Positions 8,182 through 15,924 of a stretch of 64,000 bases of DNA are shown in pieces; within the stretch, counting starts at the first letter, position 1, and every line of letters begins with the position of its first letter. The DNA comes from UBA11222 sp049323435 (GTDB lineage Bacteria; Pseudomonadota; Alphaproteobacteria; UBA11222), in assembly GCA_049323435.1 (NCBI GenBank), contig JBMOMX010000043.1, positions 1 through 64,000 of the forward strand. Reading direction: 5' to 3'. The notes under the pieces were generated by a model. The model saw only the letters and a program-made list of their open reading frames with translations. It did no database searches and was not told where the DNA came from. The position numbers and the translations under genes are program-made.

Positions 8182-8988
8182 ATGCCGCATATTCAGGCTG
8201 GCGCCATCCGGATTTATTATGAAATTGCGGGTGCGGGCAAACCGCTATTATTCATCAATGGCACAGGCGCCGATTTGCGTTTCCGGCCCAATGCGTTTGA
8301 CGGGCCGCTGGGAAAGAATTTTCAGGTGCTGGGCTATGATCAGCGCGGGCTGGGCCGCACGGACAAGCCGGACCGCCCCTATAGCATGCAGGATTATGCC
8401 GATGACGCCGCCGCGCTGATGGACGCATTGGGCTGGGCGCGCGCGCATGTGATGGGGGTGTCGTTCGGTGGCATGGTGGCGCAGCATCTGGCGTTGCGCC
8501 ATCCGGATAAAGTGAACCGGCTGGTGCTGGCCTGCACCTCTTCTGGGGGCGCTGCGGGCGCTTCCTATCCGCTGCATGAGCTGGGCGGACTCGACCCCGA
8601 AGCACGCGCCCGCTTTATGATCGCAATCAGCGACACCCGCCATGACGCAGCCTGGCAAGCAAGCCATCCGGAAGCCTATGCGGCGATGATCGCGCAGCAG
8701 GTGGCGAGCGCGGCCATCGGCAATGACGATCCCGCCAAACCCATGGGCGCGCGCCGGCAATTGGAGGCGCGCATGGATCATGACACTTATGCCCGGCTGG
8801 CGGAACTGCGCTGTCCCACCTTGCTTTGCGCGGGGCGCTATGACGGTATTGCGCCGCTGTCCAACATGCAGGCCATGCAACAAAAAATCCCCAATGCAAG
8901 GCTGGAGATTTTTGAAGGCGGGCACCTGTTCCTGATTCAGGACAAGAGCGCTTATACGGAAATCGTGCAATTTTTGCGGCAGGACTGA
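8182..8988 (+). CDS. Alpha/beta hydrolase (enol-lactonase-like)
   Basis: A 268-residue alpha/beta-hydrolase-fold enzyme. The nucleophile is Ser94 in VMGVSFGGMVA, the acid is probably the Asp of CAGRYDGIAP (about 221), and His248 lies in EGGHLFL. Overall layout resembles 3-oxoadipate enol-lactonases, but no aromatic-degradation genes are nearby, so the substrate is open. A strong AAGGAGG lies 8 nt before the ATG. A VOC-family gene follows after 2 bp, suggesting a two-gene operon. Confidence 0.82.
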   Translation: MPHIQAGAIRIYYEIAGAGKPLLFINGTGADLRFRPNAFDGPLGKNFQVLGYDQRGLGRTDKPDRPYSMQDYADDAAALMDALGWARAHVMGVSFGGMVAQHLALRHPDKVNRLVLACTSSGGAAGASYPLHELGGLDPEARARFMIAISDTRHDAAWQASHPEAYAAMIAQQVASAAIGNDDPAKPMGARRQLEARMDHDTYARLAELRCPTLLCAGRYDGIAPLSNMQAMQQKIPNARLEIFEGGHLFLIQDKSAYTEIVQFLRQD

Positions 8989-8990
8989 TC

Positions 8991-9398
8991 ATGTCATCAC
9001 CGCCCTTCAACCTTGTGCAGCTTGACCATGTGGTGCTGCGGGTAATGGATATGCCGCGCGCGCTGGCATTTTACTGCGGTGTGCTGGGGTGCAGCGAGGA
9101 GCGCCGGGTTCCGCAATTTGGACTGGTGCAGTTACGTGCGGGCGCTGCGCTGATTGATCTTCTGGACATATCGCAGCGCCCCGGCGCGGGCCCCGCAACC
9201 AAAGACGCCCGTAATATGGATCATTTCGCCCTGACGATTTTGCCCTTTGATGCGGCTGCGATCCGCGCGCATCTTGCCGCAAACGGCGTGGATTGCGGCG
9301 CCCTGGAACAGCGCTATGGCGCGCAGGGCACAGGCCCGTCGCTATATATTCACGATCCGGATGGGAATCAGGTGGAGCTGAAGGGGCCGCCGGTCTAG
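8991..9398 (+). CDS. VOC-family (glyoxalase/dioxygenase-like) protein
   Basis: A 135-residue vicinal-oxygen-chelate protein with paired beta-alpha-beta modules. LDHVVLRVMDMPRALAFYCGVLG opens the first module, MDHFALTI the second, and IHDPDGNQVELKG closes it. Candidate metal ligands are His in LDHV, His in MDHFAL and Glu in QVELKG. This is the small single-domain type that includes glyoxalase I-like and lactoylglutathione-lyase-like proteins; the reaction is not specified. Two bp downstream of the hydrolase. Its stop overlaps the convergent kinase gene by 4 bp. Confidence 0.82.
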   Translation: MSSPPFNLVQLDHVVLRVMDMPRALAFYCGVLGCSEERRVPQFGLVQLRAGAALIDLLDISQRPGAGPATKDARNMDHFALTILPFDAAAIRAHLAANGVDCGALEQRYGAQGTGPSLYIHDPDGNQVELKGPPV

Positions 9399-10576
9399 CG
9401 CGATCCGCTGCGCAGATTGCGGATCAGCACGCGCAGCTTTCCCGGCGCTACGGGTTTTTGCAGCAGATGCGTATAGCGCGTCCCTAAGGCGCGGCGCACC
9501 TCTGCCATCGAATCGCCGGTAATAAAGATCACAGGTATGGTTGCGCTGACATGCGGCCCGAGATGGTTTATGGCCGCGATGCCGGTTTCGCCATCGCGCA
9601 GGCGGAAATCGGTAATGACAATATCCGGTGCAAAATTTTCCTGCGCCAGCAGTGCCGCGGCTTCGGCCCCGCCGGTTGCGCCCAGCACGTGTGCGCCCCA
9701 CAGACCCAGCAGCTTTTGCAGCGCCTCCAGCGCCTGAATATCGTCTTCGATCAGCAAAATCCGGCAGCCGCGCAAATCCCAGCGGGCACTTGCGTCCGGG
9801 TTCTCCTGCGCGCCGCCGGCGCCGGCACTGGCGGCATCGGCAATGGGGGCTTCAAATGAAAATACCGATCCCGCGCCCATCCGGGAACGCACCTGCACCG
9901 GGGTGCGCAGCAATCGCGCATAGCCGCGCACAATGGACAGGCCCAGCCCCAGCCCCTGGCGGCTATCCCTGTCCGGTGCGCCGATCTGGTAAAATTCATC
10001 AAAAATGCTGGCGATCTGCGCATCGGGAATGCCAGTACCCGTGTCCCAGACTTCAAAGCGTATATTCGGCCCGGCCCGGCGGCAGCCCAGCAATATTTTT
10101 CCCCGCTTTGTGTAGCGTATAGCGTTCGAAAGCAGATTGCGCAGCATGGCGTCGATCATAATGCGGTCGGTCAGCACCATATGGCGGCACGGAACAATCG
10201 TGAATTCGAGATTTTTCTCCTGCGCCAGTCGCAAAAAATCACCGCGCAGATCATTGAAAATATCATTGATGGCATAGGCGCGCATATCGGGAACAATCAC
10301 GCCGGAATCGATTTTGCTGATATCCAGCAGCGAGCTCAGCAAGCGATCCATGACTTCCAGGGCGCGCTCACTGTCATGCAGAATATTCATGGCCATGTCA
10401 TCGCTCAGCAGATATTCCTGCAGGGCGGCATTCAATAAGCGCAGCGCCTGCAAAGGCTGGCGCAGATCATGGCTGGCCGCCGCCAGAAAGCGTGACTTGG
10501 CGGCATTTGCCCGCTCGGCCTGGGCCAAAGCGGCAATGGCGCCGGCCAGTTCCTGGGCTGAGTTTGAATCCGTCAC
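9395..10576 (-). CDS. Soluble hybrid histidine kinase / response regulator
   Basis: A 393-residue cytoplasmic signalling protein. The dimerisation/phosphoacceptor domain has His36 in AAASHDLRQPLQAL. The ATPase domain shows the N box (RNLLSNAIRY, 146-155), DTGTG (178-182) and GLGLGL (208-213). After an Ala/Gly linker, a receiver domain (about 272-390) has the acidic pair IEDD and phospho-acceptor Asp323 in DIVITDF. There is no sensor domain or membrane segment, so input must come from another protein or from the short coiled N-terminus. The DLRQPLQAL variant of the H box is common in hybrid kinases with C-terminal receivers. Just downstream of the 10582-11355 hydrolase (5 bp), likely co-transcribed. 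Confidence 0.88.
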   Translation of the reverse strand: MTDSNSAQELAGAIAALAQAERANAAKSRFLAAASHDLRQPLQALRLLNAALQEYLLSDDMAMNILHDSERALEVMDRLLSSLLDISKIDSGVIVPDMRAYAINDIFNDLRGDFLRLAQEKNLEFTIVPCRHMVLTDRIMIDAMLRNLLSNAIRYTKRGKILLGCRRAGPNIRFEVWDTGTGIPDAQIASIFDEFYQIGAPDRDSRQGLGLGLSIVRGYARLLRTPVQVRSRMGAGSVFSFEAPIADAASAGAGGAQENPDASARWDLRGCRILLIEDDIQALEALQKLLGLWGAHVLGATGGAEAAALLAQENFAPDIVITDFRLRDGETGIAAINHLGPHVSATIPVIFITGDSMAEVRRALGTRYTHLLQKPVAPGKLRVLIRNLRSGSR

Positions 10577-10581
10577 GATGA

Positions 10582-11355
10582 TCAGGCCAGGCTGTTCAGA
10601 AAATCCCCGGCGGCACGATTGAATGCGGCCGGTTGATGCAGGTTGGCGGCGTGGCCGGCATTTTCAATCACAATCTTGCGCGCATTGGGAATTTTTTCCG
10701 CCATATAATCCGCCGCCGCGAGATAGCCGCGGTCTTTTTCGCCCACCAGCACCAATGCGGGAACCGCAATATGCGGCAGCGAATCAATGATGCTGGCATC
10801 GCTCTGCGCCAGCATGCCGCGCGCGCCATGTTCCAGCCCCTTCGCCGTGCGATGCGTGCCCAACTGCATTTCCTCGCTGTGGCCCACCGCTGCCAGCCCT
10901 TTTTTGGCAAAGGCGCGGGCCTGTTTTTCGGCCATCACATTCCAGTCCGCGCGTGCCGTATCGCTTTTATAACCGGGCCCGGTATTGCACAGTATTAATG
11001 CGCGCACCCGTTCGGGATGGCGAAGACTAAACGCCAAGGACATAAAGCCGCCCAGCGAATGTCCGCAGATCACGGCTCTTTGCGCACTGCACGCATCTAA
11101 AATCGCGGCCATATCCTGCACGGTTCCATCCACGGTATAAAGTGCCGGATCATCCGGGCTATCGCTTTCACCATGGCCGCGCATATCCCAGCATATGACC
11201 TGATGCCGCTCCTTGAATGCGGCGATCTGACCGGCCCACATGGTGCTGGTGGCGCTAAAGCCGTGACAGAGCAGCAAAGCAGGGCCGCTGCCGCTGCTAG
11301 TGTAGAATATCCGGGCGCCCTGGCCACTGACCTCCGGGCGTTCAATATAGGGCAT
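10582..11355 (-). CDS. Alpha/beta hydrolase
   Basis: A 257-residue alpha/beta-fold hydrolase. The oxyanion-hole motif HGFSATS (31-37) precedes nucleophile Ser100 in CGHSLGGFMS. The catalytic His lies in ENAGHAANLHQP near the C-terminus, and Asp in GEKDRGY. The type resembles 3-oxoadipate enol-lactonase or haloperoxidase-like esterases; substrate unknown. AAGGGA precedes the start. The sensor-less hybrid kinase follows 5 bp later on the same strand. Confidence 0.82.
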   Translation of the reverse strand: MPYIERPEVSGQGARIFYTSSGSGPALLLCHGFSATSTMWAGQIAAFKERHQVICWDMRGHGESDSPDDPALYTVDGTVQDMAAILDACSAQRAVICGHSLGGFMSLAFSLRHPERVRALILCNTGPGYKSDTARADWNVMAEKQARAFAKKGLAAVGHSEEMQLGTHRTAKGLEHGARGMLAQSDASIIDSLPHIAVPALVLVGEKDRGYLAAADYMAEKIPNARKIVIENAGHAANLHQPAAFNRAAGDFLNSLA

Positions 11356-11593
11356 GATATAAATGTTCCCTTAGCAGTAATAGTTTAACATTGATCGCGG
11401 CTTGGCGATTCTCTACAATGAAATACGCGTGGCGCTATCGTAACCGCTGGCTGCGCATTTTGACATTTATAGTTGCCGCATATAGCCGCCGAATTATAAG
11501 TGTTAAAGTGCCTGATGGTAAGATCTGATCGGGAACCTGGCTTCTGAACTGGGGGCTGGCTTCTAAACAAGGATATGGGGGAATTTGGTGTTG

Positions 11594-12139
11594 ATGGAAG
11601 CAGCTAAGGAAAAAACGGCGGGCAATTTTACGGGGCGCACATGGCTGAAGGGTCTGTCGACCGGCCTGGCGCTCAGCCTGGCGCTGATTGCGGCCACCCC
11701 ATCCAGTGCGGCGCCCTGTGCCGCTGCGGTGGACCGGACTTCGCTGAATGTGCGCATGCTTCAGACCGAACTGATGGTCGCGGCCCTGACATGTAATCAG
11801 CGTCCGGAATATAATGCCTTTGTGACCCGTTTCAAGCCGGAGCTTTCAAAGCAGGGCAAACATCTTCAGTCCTTCTTCAAACAGCAGCATGGTTCCGGCT
11901 CCGCCAAGGCGTTGAACGGGTTTGTCACGCGCATCGCCAATGAATCCTCGCGCCGGGGCATGCAAAAGCGCGGCGAGTTCTGCCGCAACGCCGCCAGCAT
12001 TTACCAGGCCAGCAAGGCCATGGAACCTGCCGGCCTGCCGCATTACGCCGCAACGCTGCAACTCGCCAGTCTGCACGGCATTCCTGCCTGCCCCACCAAG
12101 GTGGCGGTCAGCGTAGTGACGGCAAAAGTCAGGGAATAA
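11594..12139 (+). CDS. Conserved secreted hypothetical protein
   Basis: About 181 residues with a Sec-type signal peptide (hydrophobic LSTGLALSLALIAATPSSAA, cleavage near AAP). The mature part has RMLQTELMVAALTC, YNAFVTRF, LNGFVTRIANESSRR and FC segments, a pattern I recognise from a small periplasmic family widespread in Alphaproteobacteria whose role is not known. Four cysteines in the mature part could form disulfides. The start is uncertain: TTG 11585, GTG 11588 and ATG 11594 are in frame; I prefer the ATG. Its 3' end overlaps the convergent deacetylase by 11 bp. Confidence 0.7.
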   Translation: MEAAKEKTAGNFTGRTWLKGLSTGLALSLALIAATPSSAAPCAAAVDRTSLNVRMLQTELMVAALTCNQRPEYNAFVTRFKPELSKQGKHLQSFFKQQHGSGSAKALNGFVTRIANESSRRGMQKRGEFCRNAASIYQASKAMEPAGLPHYAATLQLASLHGIPACPTKVAVSVVTAKVRE

Positions 12140-13178
12140 CGAACGCCTGGCCCAGCCAGCGCCAGCGCCCGGAACTGTCCGGCAGGGTGCAGTTGATGCG
12201 CCCCCGCCCCGGCGGAAAGGGCGCGGCCATGCGCACTTCGATGCGGTTTTCTCCTAATTGATGCACGGGCACGGCTGCTGTCTGATTGCTGGCATAACAG
12301 CTCAGCCCCTCCAGCCCGGAGAGCGTTGCGGGCACCGTAAAGCCGAATAGCGGCGGGTTGTTTTGCGGCCCCAGCATCGAATCATCCGGCACAATATCCA
12401 GCGCGGGCAGCGCCAGCGCATTGGCCGCCAGCGCAAAACGCTGCTTACTGGCGAATTGCACATTCATTGCAAAGCGGGGCAGGCTGAACCGGTCGCTGCC
12501 GCTATGCACAACGCCGGAATGCTGCCCAAATGCGGCCTTGAAACCCATTCCGGCGATCTGCGCGCGCTCGCGCTTGCTGTATTCGCCATAGGGATAGGCG
12601 AACAGAACCGGTTGCAGGCCCAGCTCGTCCTTGAAACGCTGTGTGGCCCTGGCCAGATCGGCGGCGTTCGCGGCCTGGCTGATTTTCGGCATATGCTGGT
12701 GCGCGCCGCTGTGATGGCCAATGCTGACACCGCCGCCGGCCAGCATTTCCCTGATCTGGTCCCAGCTCAGATTGGCGCGCAGGCGCTCATCTATCGCATC
12801 GGTTGAGATGAAAAGCGTAAAGGGCAGGCCCGCCGCGCGCAGTCTGGGCCAAGCCTGGCTATAAACCGAGGCGAAGCCGTCATCCATGGTGATCGCCACA
12901 GTATGATCCGGCAGCGGCTGGCCCTCAGCCATAGTGTCAATGATCTTCTCCAGCGGCATGACCTGATAGGGGCCGGATTTCAGTTCGGCAATATGCGCTT
13001 CAAGCTGGGCAATGCTGACACTGGTCGTGGGAAACGCCATCTCGCCAAAGCGGTGATAGATGAACACACTGGCCTGGCCGCGATCCTGCGCCAGCGCATT
13101 TCCCGCCAGAACCAGCGCGCACACGCCCCCGCCCAGCAGGCGCAGCATCTTCTTACGCAACTTTCCAAATGCAATCAT
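12129..13178 (-). CDS. Secreted polysaccharide deacetylase (NodB-like)
   Basis: A 349-residue exported carbohydrate esterase family 4 protein. It has a signal peptide (residues 1-30, ending GNALAQ) and the NodB motifs TMDDGF (catalytic base and metal Asp), HHSGAHQHM (metal His-x3-His) and FAYPYGEY. The roughly 130-residue C-terminal extension is beta-rich by appearance and may bind a polymer. Likely removes N-acetyl groups from a cell-envelope or extracellular glycan. The start ATG lies close behind the divergent RutE-like gene. Confidence 0.85.
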   Translation of the reverse strand: MIAFGKLRKKMLRLLGGGVCALVLAGNALAQDRGQASVFIYHRFGEMAFPTTSVSIAQLEAHIAELKSGPYQVMPLEKIIDTMAEGQPLPDHTVAITMDDGFASVYSQAWPRLRAAGLPFTLFISTDAIDERLRANLSWDQIREMLAGGGVSIGHHSGAHQHMPKISQAANAADLARATQRFKDELGLQPVLFAYPYGEYSKRERAQIAGMGFKAAFGQHSGVVHSGSDRFSLPRFAMNVQFASKQRFALAANALALPALDIVPDDSMLGPQNNPPLFGFTVPATLSGLEGLSCYASNQTAAVPVHQLGENRIEVRMAAPFPPGRGRINCTLPDSSGRWRWLGQAFVIP

Positions 13179-13253
13179 TGGAATTGGCTTTCACTCCCTA
13201 TATGTTGGCCGCCTGGGCTCTTCTTAACAGCTACCTGAAGGAAAAAGCGAGGC

Positions 13254-13856
13254 GTGAATATGGCTGATATATTGGATGATAAGGGGCTTGATTTATTGTT
13301 CCGTCAGGCGCGCACCCATAATGGCTGGGTTGCGGGCGGTGAAGTCAGCGACGCGCAGCTGCGCGCGATTTATGATATTTTGAAATTCGGGCCGACCAGC
13401 GCCAATTGCTCACCCGCGCGGATTCTGTTCTTCCGGTCGCCGGCCGCCAAAGAACGTCTGCGCCCCTTTCTCAGCGATGGCAATCTGGCCAAGACCATGG
13501 CGGCGCCGGTTTGCGCACTTATCGCGTATGATGTTGAATTTTATGAACATTTACCGATGCTATTCCCCCATGATCTGACCGCCAAAACCTGGTTCAACTG
13601 GAGTGCGGCACATGCCGAAGCCACCGCGTTCCGCAATGGCACCCTGCAAGGGGCCTATCTGATGATGGCGGCGCGCGCCATTGGCCTCGATATTGGCGCC
13701 ATGTCCGGCTTCGACAATGCCGGTGTGGACAAGGAATTTTTCCCCGACGGCAAGGTCAAATCCAATTTTCTGTGCAATATCGGACGGGGCGATGAAAGCC
13801 TGCTGTTCCCGCGCCATCCCAAATTCAGCTTTGACGAGGTCTGCAAAATACTCTGA
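13254..13856 (+). CDS. Malonic semialdehyde reductase family nitroreductase (RutE-like)
   Basis: A 200-residue FMN-binding nitroreductase-fold protein. Visible are the N-terminal FRQARTHNGW segment, the FGPTSANCSPARILF flavin loop (about 44-58) and GAYLMMAARAIGLDIGAMSGFD. This pattern matches RutE/HadB-type proteins, which reduce malonic semialdehyde to 3-hydroxypropionate. No other rut genes are nearby, so a different aldehyde or enone substrate is possible. GTG 13254 and ATG 13260 are both plausible starts; GAGG lies 7 nt before the ATG. The stop codon overlaps the tsaB start by one base. Confidence 0.82.
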   Translation: MNMADILDDKGLDLLFRQARTHNGWVAGGEVSDAQLRAIYDILKFGPTSANCSPARILFFRSPAAKERLRPFLSDGNLAKTMAAPVCALIAYDVEFYEHLPMLFPHDLTAKTWFNWSAAHAEATAFRNGTLQGAYLMMAARAIGLDIGAMSGFDNAGVDKEFFPDGKVKSNFLCNIGRGDESLLFPRHPKFSFDEVCKIL

Positions 13857-14509
13857 TGCGCATTCTGGCGCTGGATACCTGTCTTGGCGCCTGTTCGGCG
13901 GCCGTGTGGCAGGATGGGGTGATCCGCGCCCATGAATGGCGGCCGATGCGGGCCGGGCATGCCGAGGCGCTGGTCCCCATGCTGGAACAGGTGCGCACGG
14001 CGTGCGGTCTTGATTATGCGGATTTCGACCGGCTGGCGGTCAGTATCGGGCCGGGCAGTTTCGCGGGCGTACGCATCGGTCTTGCCGCCGCGCGCGGCAT
14101 TTGCGTGGCGCGAAACCTGCCGCTGGTGGGGGTGAACACGCTGGAACTGCTGGCCGCTTCGCTCTGGGATGAGGACGGTCTGGCCATCGCCATTGATGCG
14201 CGCAATGACCAGGTCTATTTCCAGGCTTTTGCCGGGCGTGCGGCCTGCGATCCGCCGGCGCTTTTGACCTGCGCCGAAGCCGCCGCCTATCTGCGCCACG
14301 CGGCGTCCCCCTGGCGTCTGGCCGGCAGCGGCGCCGGGCTGATCGGGGCGCTGTGTGACGGCGCGGTGCAGATCAGCCATCCGGATCTGCTGCCCGATGC
14401 TGCATATCTGGCGGGGTTGGCCGCATCGCGCCAGGCGCTGCCCGGCGATCAGATCGTGCCGCTTTATCTGCGCGCACCGGATGCAAAACTGCCAGGCCTT
14501 CCGGCATGA
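13856..14509 (+). CDS. tsaB: tRNA threonylcarbamoyladenosine synthesis protein TsaB
   Basis: Partner of TsaD/TsaE in making t6A37 on ANN-decoding tRNAs. The 217-residue protein shows ILALDTCLGACSAAV (ASKHA phosphate-1 motif), GHAEALVPML, IGPGSFAGVRIGLAAARG and VGVNTLELLA, in the expected order. It overlaps the preceding gene by 1 nt and rimI by 4 nt (ATGA), so it sits in a tight operon; the tsaB-rimI-fur order is common in Alphaproteobacteria. Confidence 0.93.
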   Translation: MRILALDTCLGACSAAVWQDGVIRAHEWRPMRAGHAEALVPMLEQVRTACGLDYADFDRLAVSIGPGSFAGVRIGLAAARGICVARNLPLVGVNTLELLAASLWDEDGLAIAIDARNDQVYFQAFAGRAACDPPALLTCAEAAAYLRHAASPWRLAGSGAGLIGALCDGAVQISHPDLLPDAAYLAGLAASRQALPGDQIVPLYLRAPDAKLPGLPA

Positions 14510-14997
14510 TCCATACGGGCATAGAGATCGTCCGGGCCGGTGCGGCGTCGCTGGAAATACTGGAAAAATTACATGGCGCCTGCTTTGCGTCCGGGTGGGA
14601 TATGGTGGCTTTTGCGCGTCTGATGGCCATGCCGGGCGCCACGGGGACGCTTGCGCTCACTGCTGCTGCGGCAGAGACAGAGGCGGAGGCGCTGCCGGTG
14701 GGGTTTCTGCTGGGCCGTGAAGCAGCCGGCGAAGCGGAAATCATCAGTTTCGGCGTTCTGCCTGAATTCAGGGGCAGAGGCATTGGCGGCGCGCTGTTGC
14801 AGGAATATATTTCGCGTATGCGGGAACGCGGGGTTGCGGCGCTTTTTCTGGAAACCGCCACGGATAATGACGCCGCCATTTCGCTCTATAAGCGGCTGGG
14901 CTTTGCATCTGTGGGCCTGCGCCGGGGTTATTACGAAGCCGCGCCAGGTGCAGCCGCGGGTGCGTCCGACGCACTGATCATGCGGCGCAATATATAG
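14506..14997 (+). CDS. rimI: Ribosomal-protein-alanine N-acetyltransferase (RimI)
   Basis: GNAT-fold N-terminal acetyltransferase of 163 residues. The acetyl-CoA site is the GVLPEFRGRGIGGALL segment (R/Q-x-x-G-x-G/A motif), followed by LFLETATDNDAAISLYKRLGF. RimI acetylates ribosomal protein S18. The C-terminal tail has an Ala/Gly-rich GAAAGASDALIM segment that includes the conserved DALIMRR end. Four-base overlap with tsaB. No independent ribosome site is evident, consistent with coupling. Confidence 0.9.
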   Translation: MIHTGIEIVRAGAASLEILEKLHGACFASGWDMVAFARLMAMPGATGTLALTAAAAETEAEALPVGFLLGREAAGEAEIISFGVLPEFRGRGIGGALLQEYISRMRERGVAALFLETATDNDAAISLYKRLGFASVGLRRGYYEAAPGAAAGASDALIMRRNI

Positions 14998-15063
14998 CGG
15001 ATGCCGGATGCGCTGAAATCTGCTATACCTGTTCCCTAGCGAAGCTCCAGGTATGAGGCTGTC

Positions 15064-15483
15064 ATGGTTGCACCCATCGAAGATTTATGTGAACAGCGCG
15101 GCATGCGCATGACCGATCAGCGCCGGATCATTGCGCGCGTTCTGTCCAGTTCCGACGATCACCCCGACGTTGAAGAAGTCTACCGGCGCGCCGCAGCCAA
15201 GGATTCCAATATCAGCATCGCCACGGTCTATCGCACGGTGCGCCTGTTTGAAGATGCAGGCATATTGGAACGTCACGAGTTTGGCGATGGCCGCGCCCGC
15301 TATGAACAGGTTACCGAAACCCATCACGACCATCTGATCAATATTCAGACCCGCGAAGTCATCGAATTCAGCGATAAACAGATCGAGGATTTGCAGCGCG
15401 TAATTGCCGAACGTCTGGGCTTTCGCCTGGTGGGGCACCGGCTGGAGCTCTATTGCGTACCGCTTGATGCAACCAATGCCTGA
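15064..15483 (+). CDS. fur: Fur-family metalloregulator (Fur/Mur)
   Basis: A 139-residue DNA-binding repressor. The winged helix contains RMTDQRRIIARVL and SIATVYRTVRLFEDAGI (51-67). The metal-sensing segment has THHDHLI (His87, His88, Asp89, His90) and the conserved GHRLELYCVP end. The CxxC zinc motifs of gammaproteobacterial Fur are absent, as in the alphaproteobacterial iron/manganese regulator Fur/Mur; Irr is less likely because its heme motif is not seen. Gap of 66 bp from rimI with an own promoter possible. Confidence 0.88.
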   Translation: MVAPIEDLCEQRGMRMTDQRRIIARVLSSSDDHPDVEEVYRRAAAKDSNISIATVYRTVRLFEDAGILERHEFGDGRARYEQVTETHHDHLINIQTREVIEFSDKQIEDLQRVIAERLGFRLVGHRLELYCVPLDATNA

Positions 15484-15555
15484 GCGCGCAGAGGCGTGAA
15501 ATATGCTACCGCATTTTGTGATCAGGTTGATACAATCGGCTTGATTTGTCATTGC

Positions 15556-15771
15556 TGTAGAAGTCAGATAATTCGCTGACAAGATTGTGGCGTTAATGTA
15601 CTTAAAAAAACGCTGTCACCCCGCACTTGTTGCGGGGTCCAGGGTTACAAACTCAGGCCTTCATTTGAGACTCCTGGACCCCGGAATAAATCCGGGGTGA
15701 CACTCATTTTTTTAGTCTTCGAACCTTCACTTAACCCAGGTTTCTTGTCAGCGAATTATCTGACTTCTACA
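15556..15771. repeat. 216-bp element with perfect 28-bp inverted ends
   Basis: The segment 15556-15583 is repeated as an exact reverse complement at 15744-15771. Inside lies a second inverted repeat: TGTCACCCCG at 15614 onward reads against CGGGGTGACA ending at 15702, and each arm contains its own small hairpin. There is no coding capacity. Structure resembles a miniature inverted-repeat element (MITE) or compound intergenic palindrome. No clear target-site duplication was identified. Confidence 0.75.
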
Positions 15772-15816
15772 ATTGCGCCTGAAGATGCAGGTACCAATAA
15801 GGAGCGTAGCGACGCG

Positions 15817-15865
15817 GCAATCCAGAAGCCAAAAACTCAGGCCTTTCCTTGTGACTCTGGATTGC
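15817..15865. repeat. Palindromic intergenic repeat
   Basis: GCAATCCAGA (15817-15826) pairs with TCTGGATTGC (15856-15865). The loop carries AACTCAGGCCTT and a following GACTC-TGGA segment that also occur inside the preceding element (around 15651-15677), so the two are related repeats in tandem. Flanking GGAGCGTAGCGACGC and GCTTCGCTTCGCTCGCAATGAC resemble a repeat type common between alphaproteobacterial genes. Confidence 0.6.
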
Positions 15866-15924
15866 TTCGCTTCGCTCGCAATGACGAATTTGGAGGGAAT
15901 GTTTCAATATGATCACAAAATGCA

